Assembly: GCA_004298045.1 (NCBI GenBank)
Contig: SCRM01000007.1
Location: 62,001-126,000 of the forward strand
From: Rhodanobacter sp.
GTDB lineage: Bacteria; Pseudomonadota; Gammaproteobacteria; Xanthomonadales; Rhodanobacteraceae
Length of the DNA: 64,000 nucleotides
Direction of reading: 5' to 3'
Shown here one piece after another: positions 56,902-64,000 of the stretch; position 1 is the first letter of the stretch; every line of letters starts with the position of its first letter. The notes beneath the pieces were generated by a model. That model was not told the DNA's origin. It did no database searches and was given only the letters and a program-made list of their open reading frames with translations. The translations under genes and the position numbers were made by a program.

Positions 56902-59760
56902 TCAGCGCGGCACGTTCAATGGATGGCCGCGATAGGTGACGCTCTGGTCGCGGCTGGCGTCCGCGGCATCCGCATCCGGATGCGCAGCATCGATGCGGCG
57001 GATGACGAACTGCCGCGTCGCCGGCGCGCCGCTGCCGTCGCCTTCGCGTTGGCCGAACGCGACCATGCCGGTGGCGTCGTCGTAACGGATCGGCACGCGC
57101 GAGTAGTGACCGTGCTCGTAGCCGTAGTCGGTGCCCTGGTCCTCATACAGCGAGGCGTGGCCATCGGCACCGGCGTAGATCAGCACGGTGATTGGCGCGT
57201 CGGGATGCTCGCCGGTGTACTGCTCGGCGGGCCCGGTCGGCACGATCGCGCCGGCACGCACGAACAGCGGCATGCGCGCCAGCGGCGCCGGCGCCTGTAC
57301 CGTCTGTCCGCCGGCATAGCGTTTGCCGCTGTTGAAGTCGTACCAGGCGCTGCCGGCCGGCAGGTACACGCTGCGACTGCGCGCCTGGTAACGCGTCACC
57401 GGCGCCACCAGGAAAGCCGGGCCGAACATGTACTCGTCGTCGATCGCGCGCACCTTGGGATCATGCGGAAAATCCATCACCAGGCCGCGCATGAGGGTGC
57501 CGTCATGCCACCAGGTGTTCGCCGCCTGGGTGTAGATGTACGGCATCAGGCGATAGCGCAGCGCGTCGTACCAGGCCAGCGCGGCGTATACCGGCGTGCC
57601 GGGTGGGGCGATGTTGTAGATCTCGCGCGTCACGCCCTGCCCATGCGAGCGGAAGATCGGGCTGAACGCGCCGAACTGGAACCAGCGCAGGTTGAGCTCG
57701 CGCCATTCCGCGAGGTTCGTCGCGTCGGGCTTCATGTAGCGGTCTTCGATCGCGTAGCCGCCGATGTCGGTGGTCCAGTTGGGGATGCCCGACAGCGAGA
57801 AGTTGATGCCGGCGGAGATCTGGTCGCGCAGGTTGCTCCAGCGCGCCACCACGTCGCCGCTCCAGCTCGCGGCGGCGTTGCGCTGCTGTCCGGCAAAGGC
57901 CGAGCGGGTGAGGATGAACACGCGCTTGTCCGGGTACGATGCGCGGCTGCCCTGATACACCGCGGTGGTGGTCATCAGCGGATAGCTGTTGAAGAAGGCC
58001 GCACCCGGGCCCAGCGCCGTCGGGCTCATCAGCAGCTTGCGCTCGGCGATGCTGGTGTTGGAGTTGATGTCCGGCTCGGTGGCGTCCAGCCACCACGCAT
58101 CGACGCCGAGATCGCCCAGGTTCTCGCGCATCTGCCGCCAGTAGATGCGCCGCGCCTCGGCCGAGTACGGGTCGTAGAACGAGCTGAGATAGCCCGGCCC
58201 CACCCAGTCCTTGACGCCCTCCTCGATGTTGCGCTGGTAGATGTGGCCGCCCGCTTCCAGCTCCTTGTAGTTCTTCGTGGTGGGGTAGAACTTCGGCCAC
58301 ACCGAGATCATGAAGTGCGCATGTTCGTCGTGCACCTTCGCGATCATGCCCTTGGGGTCGGGATAGCGCGTCTGGTCGAACTGGTGCGAGCCCCAGGCGT
58401 CGTCCTTCCAGTAGCGCCAGTCCTGCACGATGTTGTCCAGCGGCAGGCCCAGCTTGCGGTAGCGCGCCACGGTGTCGAGCAGTTGCTCTTGCGTCTCGTA
58501 ATGGTCGCGGCTCTGCCAGAAACCGTAGGCCCAGCGCGGCAGCATCACCGACTTGCCGGTGACCTCGCGGTAGCCGGCGATGACGTCATCCAGATCCTTG
58601 CCGTCGATGAAGTAGTAATCCACCGCGTGGCCCAGCTCGGAGTACAGCGACAGCTCGTCCTGCTCGGCCGCCGGCAGCGGGTCGAGGTGGTCGAGCGCGA
58701 TATAGCCCGACTGCGGCGTCCACTCGATGCGGATCGCGTGTTTCTCGCCGGGCTTCATCGCCACGCTGAAATCGCGGTACCACGGGTTCCAGTTCTGCCG
58801 CCAGTCGTCCAGCACCAGCTGGTGGTCGATGTAGAGCTTGAAGTAGCCGCTGGCGTACAGGCGAAACTTGTGCGTGCCGGCGACGTCGGAAGCCAGCGAG
58901 CCTTTCCACTCCACCGTCTGGCCGGGACCACCGGTAACGCCTTTCGCGTCGGTGAGGGCGGCGGGCCAGCGCTTCAGGTCGTCGAGGTACTGGTAGTCGA
59001 TGCGGGCTTCGTTGCGGCGCAGCTTGAGCTTGCCGTCCACGTAGTAGCTGGCGGTGAGACCGCCAGGCTTGCCGTCGGCGTCAAACAGCTTGAGGCCCTT
59101 GTCGATCAGCTGGTAGGGGCGCGGATCACCGAAGCGGGTGATCGAGTTGTTGTCCCACAGCACGCCGTAGTGGCGCGAGGACACCACGAACGGGATGCCG
59201 ATATCCATGTTGTGCTGGGCCAGCTCGACATCCTTGCCCTTGTAGTCCAGCACGCCTTCCTGATGCTGGCCCAGGCCATAGAACGCCTCGTCGGACGGCG
59301 AGGCGAACTGCTGGCGGATCGCGTAGAACGACTTTCCGTCCACCGTCACCGGCGTGAAGCTGCGGCCATGCGGCTGCTCGGCCAGGACGGGCTTGCCGTC
59401 GCGACCGTAGAAGGCCACCGCGCCGTCGCGCAATGACACGCGGGCCTCGATCGCCGGTGTATCCAATGCCACCGTGCCGGCGTGCTCGCTGACGGTGAAG
59501 TGCGGGTCGCCGCCGGTCTTCAGCGCCATCAGGCTGGCCGGCAGCTTGAAATCGCCCCCGGGCACGGCCGTGACGTGGATGATGCGATCGGACACCACCT
59601 GCAGGCGCACCTTTTGCGCAGAACCCTCGACGCTGATCACGGCGCCATCGTGCAGAGGCTGGACGTGACTGGCGGACACCGGCGCCGTGGCGTGCACGCC
59701 ACCGACGCACAGGCCGAGGGCAAGCAGGCAGGCAATGGCAGACAGGCGGGCACAGCTCAT
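56902..59760 (-). CDS. GH31 alpha-xylosidase with PA14 insert
   Basis: A 952-residue exported GH31 enzyme. The nucleophile Asp is in VDAWWLDATEPDINSN (near residue 557), the WLDxTEP form favoured by alpha-xylosidases; the acid Asp is in SWSGDVVARWSNLRDQI. An inserted PA14-like domain (about 277-357; GTHKFRLYASGYFKLYIDH) matches the layout of the xyloglucan-specific alpha-xylosidase Xyl31A of Cellvibrio. It would remove alpha-1,6-xylose from xyloglucan oligosaccharides. Its start overlaps the GH3 stop (ATGA). Confidence 0.93.
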   Translation of the reverse strand: MSCARLSAIACLLALGLCVGGVHATAPVSASHVQPLHDGAVISVEGSAQKVRLQVVSDRIIHVTAVPGGDFKLPASLMALKTGGDPHFTVSEHAGTVALDTPAIEARVSLRDGAVAFYGRDGKPVLAEQPHGRSFTPVTVDGKSFYAIRQQFASPSDEAFYGLGQHQEGVLDYKGKDVELAQHNMDIGIPFVVSSRHYGVLWDNNSITRFGDPRPYQLIDKGLKLFDADGKPGGLTASYYVDGKLKLRRNEARIDYQYLDDLKRWPAALTDAKGVTGGPGQTVEWKGSLASDVAGTHKFRLYASGYFKLYIDHQLVLDDWRQNWNPWYRDFSVAMKPGEKHAIRIEWTPQSGYIALDHLDPLPAAEQDELSLYSELGHAVDYYFIDGKDLDDVIAGYREVTGKSVMLPRWAYGFWQSRDHYETQEQLLDTVARYRKLGLPLDNIVQDWRYWKDDAWGSHQFDQTRYPDPKGMIAKVHDEHAHFMISVWPKFYPTTKNYKELEAGGHIYQRNIEEGVKDWVGPGYLSSFYDPYSAEARRIYWRQMRENLGDLGVDAWWLDATEPDINSNTSIAERKLLMSPTALGPGAAFFNSYPLMTTTAVYQGSRASYPDKRVFILTRSAFAGQQRNAAASWSGDVVARWSNLRDQISAGINFSLSGIPNWTTDIGGYAIEDRYMKPDATNLAEWRELNLRWFQFGAFSPIFRSHGQGVTREIYNIAPPGTPVYAALAWYDALRYRLMPYIYTQAANTWWHDGTLMRGLVMDFPHDPKVRAIDDEYMFGPAFLVAPVTRYQARSRSVYLPAGSAWYDFNSGKRYAGGQTVQAPAPLARMPLFVRAGAIVPTGPAEQYTGEHPDAPITVLIYAGADGHASLYEDQGTDYGYEHGHYSRVPIRYDDATGMVAFGQREGDGSGAPATRQFVIRRIDAAHPDADAADASRDQSVTYRGHPLNVPR

Positions 59761-62294
59761 GGCGTCTTCTCCAGCGTCAGATCGGTGGTCAGCGGGGTGT
59801 GGTTGGAAGCATCGCCCACGCGGATCACGAAGCGACCCGGATCGATCTTCCAGTCGTTGTGGCCTGGGTCGTAATAGGCGAACGCACGGCGATCGAGCGC
59901 GAGGGTGACGCGCCGGCTCTGCCCCGGTGCCAGGCGCACCTTCTCGAACGCTTTCAGCTCGCGCTCGGGTCGCTCGACGCTGGCGGAAGGATCGCTCACG
60001 TAGACCTGCGCCACCTCCGCGCCCGGGCGCGAGCCGGTGTTGCGTAGCTCGAAGGACACCTGCACCGTGTCGCCTGCGTGCGCCACGGCCGGCTTCACCT
60101 CAAGGCCGGAGAACGCGAACGTGGTGTACGACAGGCCGTAGCCGAACGGGAACAACGGTTGCGGCCGGTCGGGATGGCTGGTGTACCAGCGATAGCCCAC
60201 GAACAGGCCTTCGCCGTAATTCACCGTGGGATGCGTGCCCGGCGCATGCGGCGGCGCGTAGTAATGGTGGTAGGTCGGGTTGTCCTGCGGCTCACGTTCG
60301 AAGCTGATCGGCAGCTTGCCTTCCGGCGAGCGCGCACCGAACAGCACCTCGGCCACCGCGCGGCCACCCTCCTGTCCCGGATACCAGTTCTGCAGCAGCG
60401 CCGGCACTTGGCCGAGCCAGTCGGCGGTGGCGTAGCCGCCACCCGAGGTCACCGTCACCACGGTCTTCGGATTTGCCTTCGCTACTGCTTCAATCAAGGC
60501 CTCCTGCCCCCACGGCAAGGCGAAGGTGCGGTCGTAGGCCTCGCTCTCCGAGGTCGGGTCGAAACCAACCGCCACCACCGCGGCATCGGCCATCGCCGCC
60601 ATCTTCAACGCGGCCGGCGATATCAGCTCGTCGACCGGCACCACGCCCAGGCCCATCCGGCTGTAGGCCACGTCGGGCAGGTAATCGAGCCGCATCGCCA
60701 CCGCCTGCCCCGCCTTGAGGTCCAGGGTCGCGTACAACGGCGCCTGGCCCTCGCGCTTGGGCTGCACGATCACCGCCTTGCCGTCCACGTACAGCGTGTA
60801 GCTGTCGGCGCTCGCCGCGGCGGTCAGGAACAGGTAGCGCCCCGCATGCGGCGCCACATAGCGCCCGCTCCAGCGGATGCTGTGCCGCTGCACCGCCGGC
60901 GTGGTCCACAGCTCCGGCTTCCACTGGTCGACCTTTGCATCCACGGCGGTCGATTCGGGCGTGCCGCGAAAATCCGGGTTGTCGAACGTCTGTCGCTGCA
61001 GACCGGGCTGACCGGTGGCCGTGGTGAAACCGGCGCGCTTGAACACGGCGTCCGGCGTCGGCAGGCCGCGCTCGTACAACACGCGCACGTGCCCACCAAC
61101 CTGGTCGACGATGCCGCCGAGGATGCTTTCGGTACGGAAGGGTTCGACGTGCGAGCTGCCGCCGGCGGTGGCGTAGCCGGGGTAGGCGTCGGGGCCGATC
61201 ACCGCAATGGTCTTGAGCTTGCCGGCATCGAGCGGCAGCAGGCCATGTGCGTTTTTCAGCAGCACCAGCGATTCGCGCGCCGAATCCAATGCAACCTGGT
61301 CGTTCTTCGCGCCGAACCGGGGCTGGGCGAGATCCTGCTGCGGCCGGTCGAGAAAACCGAAACGCACCGCGGTGCGCAGGATGCGGCGCACCTTGTCGTC
61401 CAGTTCGGCTTTGGACAGCGTGCCGTCGCGCAAGGCGGGCAGCAGCAGGGAGGGCTGCATCTTGTCGGCCGCGGGCATCTCCAGGTCGAGGCCGGCCTTG
61501 AACGCCTTCATGCCGTTCTCCACCGCGCCCCAGTCGGACATGAAGAGGCCGTCGAAGCCCCAGTCGTGCTTGAGGATGCCGGTGACCAGGCCGCGATCCT
61601 CCGCGGTGTACTGGCCGTTGAGCTGGTTGTAGCTGCTCATCACCGCGCCGACATGACCCTGCTTCACCGCCATCTCGAACGCGCGCAGATAGATCTCGTG
61701 CAGCGGCCGCGGCGCGATGAGCGAATTGATCTGGCGGCGGTCGTACTCGGAGTTGTTGGCGGCGAAGTGTTTGATCACGGCCACCACGCCCTGGCTCTGG
61801 ATACCGTCGATCAAGCCGATCGCGGTACGCCCGGCCAGGTAGGGATCCTCGCCGTAGTACTCCATGTTGCGGCCGTTCTGCGGTGCGCGATAGATGTTCA
61901 CGCCCGGCCCCAGCAGGAAGCTGATGCCGCGGGCACGCGCATCGCGCCCCATCGCCACGCCCACCCGTTGCGCCAGCGCCGGGTCCCAGCTCGCAGCCAG
62001 CGCGATGCCGGCCGCGTAAGCCGTGGAGTTGCCGCCCATGCGCACGCCGTAGGGGCCGTCCGACATGGCCGCCGCAGGCATGCCGATGGAAGGCTCGGCG
62101 CGGATGTCGAAACCGTTGGTGCCGCCGATCAGGTCGACCTTTTGGGTCAGCGTCAGGTGCTGCATCAAGGCATCCACCCGATGCTCGATCGCCGGTGTGT
62201 CCGGCTGCGGGTCGGCGGCCCAGGCCGGCGCGACCAGGCCGACCAGCGACCAGGCAGTGACGAGTGCTTTCCATCGAATCATGCGGATGTCCAT
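59757..62294 (-). CDS. GH3 beta-glucosidase with PA14 insert
   Basis: An 845-residue exported GH3 enzyme. Nucleophile Asp is in GLFMSDWGAVENG (near residue 252) and the acid/base region is SESEAYDRTFALPWGQ (near 581). A PA14-like insert (about 465-545; SGRYVAPHAGRYLFLTAA) interrupts the second domain and a fibronectin III-like tail follows. It would remove beta-glucose from the xyloglucan backbone oligomers. The ATG at 62292-62294 overlaps the GH35 stop by one base (TGATG); ATG 62282 gives a neater signal peptide. Confidence 0.93.
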   Translation of the reverse strand: MDIRMIRWKALVTAWSLVGLVAPAWAADPQPDTPAIEHRVDALMQHLTLTQKVDLIGGTNGFDIRAEPSIGMPAAAMSDGPYGVRMGGNSTAYAAGIALAASWDPALAQRVGVAMGRDARARGISFLLGPGVNIYRAPQNGRNMEYYGEDPYLAGRTAIGLIDGIQSQGVVAVIKHFAANNSEYDRRQINSLIAPRPLHEIYLRAFEMAVKQGHVGAVMSSYNQLNGQYTAEDRGLVTGILKHDWGFDGLFMSDWGAVENGMKAFKAGLDLEMPAADKMQPSLLLPALRDGTLSKAELDDKVRRILRTAVRFGFLDRPQQDLAQPRFGAKNDQVALDSARESLVLLKNAHGLLPLDAGKLKTIAVIGPDAYPGYATAGGSSHVEPFRTESILGGIVDQVGGHVRVLYERGLPTPDAVFKRAGFTTATGQPGLQRQTFDNPDFRGTPESTAVDAKVDQWKPELWTTPAVQRHSIRWSGRYVAPHAGRYLFLTAAASADSYTLYVDGKAVIVQPKREGQAPLYATLDLKAGQAVAMRLDYLPDVAYSRMGLGVVPVDELISPAALKMAAMADAAVVAVGFDPTSESEAYDRTFALPWGQEALIEAVAKANPKTVVTVTSGGGYATADWLGQVPALLQNWYPGQEGGRAVAEVLFGARSPEGKLPISFEREPQDNPTYHHYYAPPHAPGTHPTVNYGEGLFVGYRWYTSHPDRPQPLFPFGYGLSYTTFAFSGLEVKPAVAHAGDTVQVSFELRNTGSRPGAEVAQVYVSDPSASVERPERELKAFEKVRLAPGQSRRVTLALDRRAFAYYDPGHNDWKIDPGRFVIRVGDASNHTPLTTDLTLEKTP

Positions 62295-63892
62295 CAATAG
62301 GTGGCCAGCTTCACGTGCAGCCACTGCGGCTGACTGGTGAGGTTGAGGCCGTAATCGGTCTGGTCGCCATTCCACACGCGCAGGAACTGCCACTGGCCCG
62401 CCGCGTAGCGACCTTCTTCCACCCGCTCGAACAGCGCATGCCTGCCGGCATTGCGACCGGCTGGCCGAAAGCCCACGCGCGCGTGATAACCGGCCACGAG
62501 GTAGTCATCGCGACCAAGCTGCACGATCAGCACGCCGCCCCGCGGCGCCGGGTTGCCCTTGGCTTCCGGCGTGCCGAACTGCGGCAAGCCGTAGGCGACA
62601 TCCGCGACCCAGCCGCCAAGGTCGAGCTGCTGGGTGTGCACCTGCTCCGGCTCGGACGCACCCCATACGTGGCCCGCATAACCGGCCTGGGCGACCAGCG
62701 CGGCGATCGGGCGCAGCAAGGCGTAATCCAGCGCAAACGGGGCAATCGTGTCGGCGTCCACCCGCTGCGCGCCGAGCGGCCAGTTGGAATAGCCGGTGTA
62801 ATCCATGCCGAACGGCGAGAACCCGATCGCGCCGTGCCCGAGCGCCGCGAAGACGTAACGCGCATACGGCGCCGCGTTGCCGGTTTCGGCGACGAGCAGC
62901 GGATTGTCGGCGCGCGCGTAGCGGTCCAGCACCGAGGTGTACTTCGCGTATTCCGGCAGGTAGATATCCGGTGCGATCAAGTCCAGTGCCGGTGCCGCCG
63001 CACGCCAGATCGCGAGCACGTTGTCGGTGGGGCCCCCGCTGGAATAGCTGCCCGGCGGGCCTGGATGGAACGGATCGCGCAGGGCGACATTGGCATACAT
63101 CGGCAGGTCGTAGACGGCCTTGCCGGCCGCAGCCACCTGCTCGATGTAATGGGCGATGGCCCAGGCGTAGGAGAACTCCGCCGCGTCCTTGCCGAACACG
63201 TCGGCCCAGGTGCCGGCCTTGCGCCCGGTCTTCGCCAGTACCGCCGCCGGCACCGGCGACTGCAGCAGCCGGGTGCCGGCGGCGGCGTAGTCGCGGTCCG
63301 TGCCATAGGTGCCCGACTCGTTTTCCACCTGCACCATGATGACCGTGTGCTGCTCGCCGTCGATCGCGCGCAGGTGCTTCATCAAGGCGACAAACGCCGT
63401 ACGGTCGGCGTTGAGCGTGGACGCCGCAAACGGCGACAGTGAATTCAGCGTGTCGCCATTCTTCTTCACCACGCGCGGGAAACGGCGGTTGTCGAGCTTC
63501 ACCCACGCCGGCGCATAGGCGGGGCCGTTGTTTTTCCAGGTGGCGAACCACAGCAGCACCAGGCGCAGGTGGTGCTCGCGCGCCTGGGTGACCAGGGTGT
63601 CGAGAAAGCTGAAGTCGAAATGCCCTTCGACGGGCTCGATCTGCTCCCAGGCAATCGGCACCTGCACGGTGTTCGCGTGCAGCGCTTCCATCGCTGGCCA
63701 TACCTTCGGCAGCATCGCCGGCCAGGCACTGGAGTTGTTTACCTGCGCACCCAGCATCAGGTACGGCTGGCCATCCACCAGCAGCATGTGCCGGCCGTGG
63801 TCGGTCACGATCCGCGGCAGCGGCGCCGCGAACGCCGGCATGCCGACGACCATGGCGAACACGCATGCGAACAACCATCGCCACCGGTTCAT
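62294..63892 (-). CDS. GH35 beta-galactosidase (DUF5597 type)
   Basis: A 532-residue exported protein with a signal peptide ([16 protein letters not shown]). The barrel starts with [15 protein letters not shown]. The acid Glu is in [16 protein letters not shown] (near residue 189) and the nucleophile Glu in [15 protein letters not shown] (near 335). The C-terminal domain resembles DUF5597. This type includes the Cellvibrio xyloglucan beta-galactosidase Bgl35A, so removal of galactose side groups is the likely job. ATG overlaps the GH74 stop (ATGA). Confidence 0.92.
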   Translation of the reverse strand: MNRWRWLFACVFAMVVGMPAFAAPLPRIVTDHGRHMLLVDGQPYLMLGAQVNNSSAWPAMLPKVWPAMEALHANTVQVPIAWEQIEPVEGHFDFSFLDTLVTQAREHHLRLVLLWFATWKNNGPAYAPAWVKLDNRRFPRVVKKNGDTLNSLSPFAASTLNADRTAFVALMKHLRAIDGEQHTVIMVQVENESGTYGTDRDYAAAGTRLLQSPVPAAVLAKTGRKAGTWADVFGKDAAEFSYAWAIAHYIEQVAAAGKAVYDLPMYANVALRDPFHPGPPGSYSSGGPTDNVLAIWRAAAPALDLIAPDIYLPEYAKYTSVLDRYARADNPLLVAETGNAAPYARYVFAALGHGAIGFSPFGMDYTGYSNWPLGAQRVDADTIAPFALDYALLRPIAALVAQAGYAGHVWGASEPEQVHTQQLDLGGWVADVAYGLPQFGTPEAKGNPAPRGGVLIVQLGRDDYLVAGYHARVGFRPAGRNAGRHALFERVEEGRYAAGQWQFLRVWNGDQTDYGLNLTSQPQWLHVKLATY

Positions 63893-64000
63893 GGGCCCGC
63901 CCCCTCTGGTTCGCCGTAGATGATCCCGCGCCCGCCGGTGGCGAAGTACACCCGCCCGAACACGCGTGGGTCGCCCATCACATGGGTAATGCGGCCGTAC
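63889..64000 (-). CDS. GH74 xyloglucanase, C-terminal end (cut by window edge)
   Basis: The last 36 codons of a minus-strand gene are visible: [20 protein letters not shown] then [10 protein letters not shown] and a stop overlapping GH35. [17 protein letters not shown] is the typical final repeat of GH74 endo-xyloglucanases. With GH35, GH3 and GH31 behind it, the assignment to xyloglucan is strong although most of the gene lies outside the window. Confidence 0.8.
   Translation of the reverse strand, partial: YGRITHVMGDPRVFGRVYFATGGRGIIYGEPEGAGP

Noticed and set aside
55135..59436. 1433-codon plus-strand frame across xylR, esterase and GH31
   Set aside because: No motif, Val/Arg/Ala/His repeats typical of antisense GC-rich frames; GH31 and the esterase occupy the other strand.

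Overview
The window is GC-rich, dense with genes, and most likely comes from a gammaproteobacterium of the Xanthomonadaceae/Rhodanobacteraceae group (inference). The grounds are Oar-type and FecA-type TonB-dependent receptors, many Tat- or Sec-exported glycosidases, stop/start overlaps (ATGA, GTGA, TGATG) between consecutive genes, and a GH74-GH35-GH3-GH31 block of the kind known from xyloglucan loci. No rRNA, tRNA, CRISPR array or intact mobile element was seen.

Layout. (1) 1-6940, minus strand: an N-glycan breakdown locus with a GH92 alpha-mannosidase (cut by the window edge), a GH125 exo-alpha-1,6-mannosidase, a GH2 beta-mannosidase, cutC and a glycosylasparaginase. Its two transcription units share an 18-bp CG-centred palindrome of LacI type. 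(2) 7214-11061: a compact mercury resistance region. merR plus an overlapping MFS gene diverge from merC-merA across a textbook mer operator. (3) 11590-26673: a LacI-headed glucan locus with LacI, an Oar-type TonB receptor, a PF10091/GH144-type glucanase, an ABC importer, an unassigned six-hairpin glycosidase, a divergent importer ATPase, and a GH1-GH39 pair. A perfect TGTAAACGTTTACA operator precedes lacI and a 12/14 copy precedes GH1. (4) 26928-29016: a Fur-box-headed iron operon (cupredoxin, FTR1 permease, uncharacterised exported protein). (5) 29191-34009: a heavy-metal efflux region. Its P-type ATPase is frameshifted in the GDGxND hinge and its CcdA-cupredoxin gene carries an in-frame TGA. 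A MerR regulator and a small thioredoxin-fold protein diverge from it. (6) 34146-36522: an AraC regulator opposite an AhpD/CMD-like protein, then a type II haloacid dehalogenase. (7) 36527-40967: a decayed TVP38/TMEM64 gene, an ECF sigma factor, nrtS, and a bufferin operon (bufA-bufB-bufC-doxX). The sigma gene and bufA share a two-block promoter of 10 and 11 identical bases at identical spacing. (8) 41077-46190: a TonB receptor fragment, an intact FecA-like receptor, and a propionyl-CoA synthetase-like gene; then an IS5 transposase relic. (9) 47077-55574: a xylose locus of xylB, xylA, a sugar porter, GH43 and a GntR regulator, opposite an AraC-type XylR. (10) 55651-64000: a translationally coupled xyloglucan locus of SGNH esterase, GH31, GH3, GH35 and the C-terminus of GH74 at the window edge.

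Taken together, the window pairs plant and glycoprotein glycan use (N-glycan, xyloglucan, xylose, probably a beta-glucan) with defence against mercury and copper-like metals. The most distinctive signals are the sigma/bufferin promoter pair with a methionine-rich BufA, the two operator families tying the glycan genes into regulons, and the two independent lesions in the metal-efflux operon.
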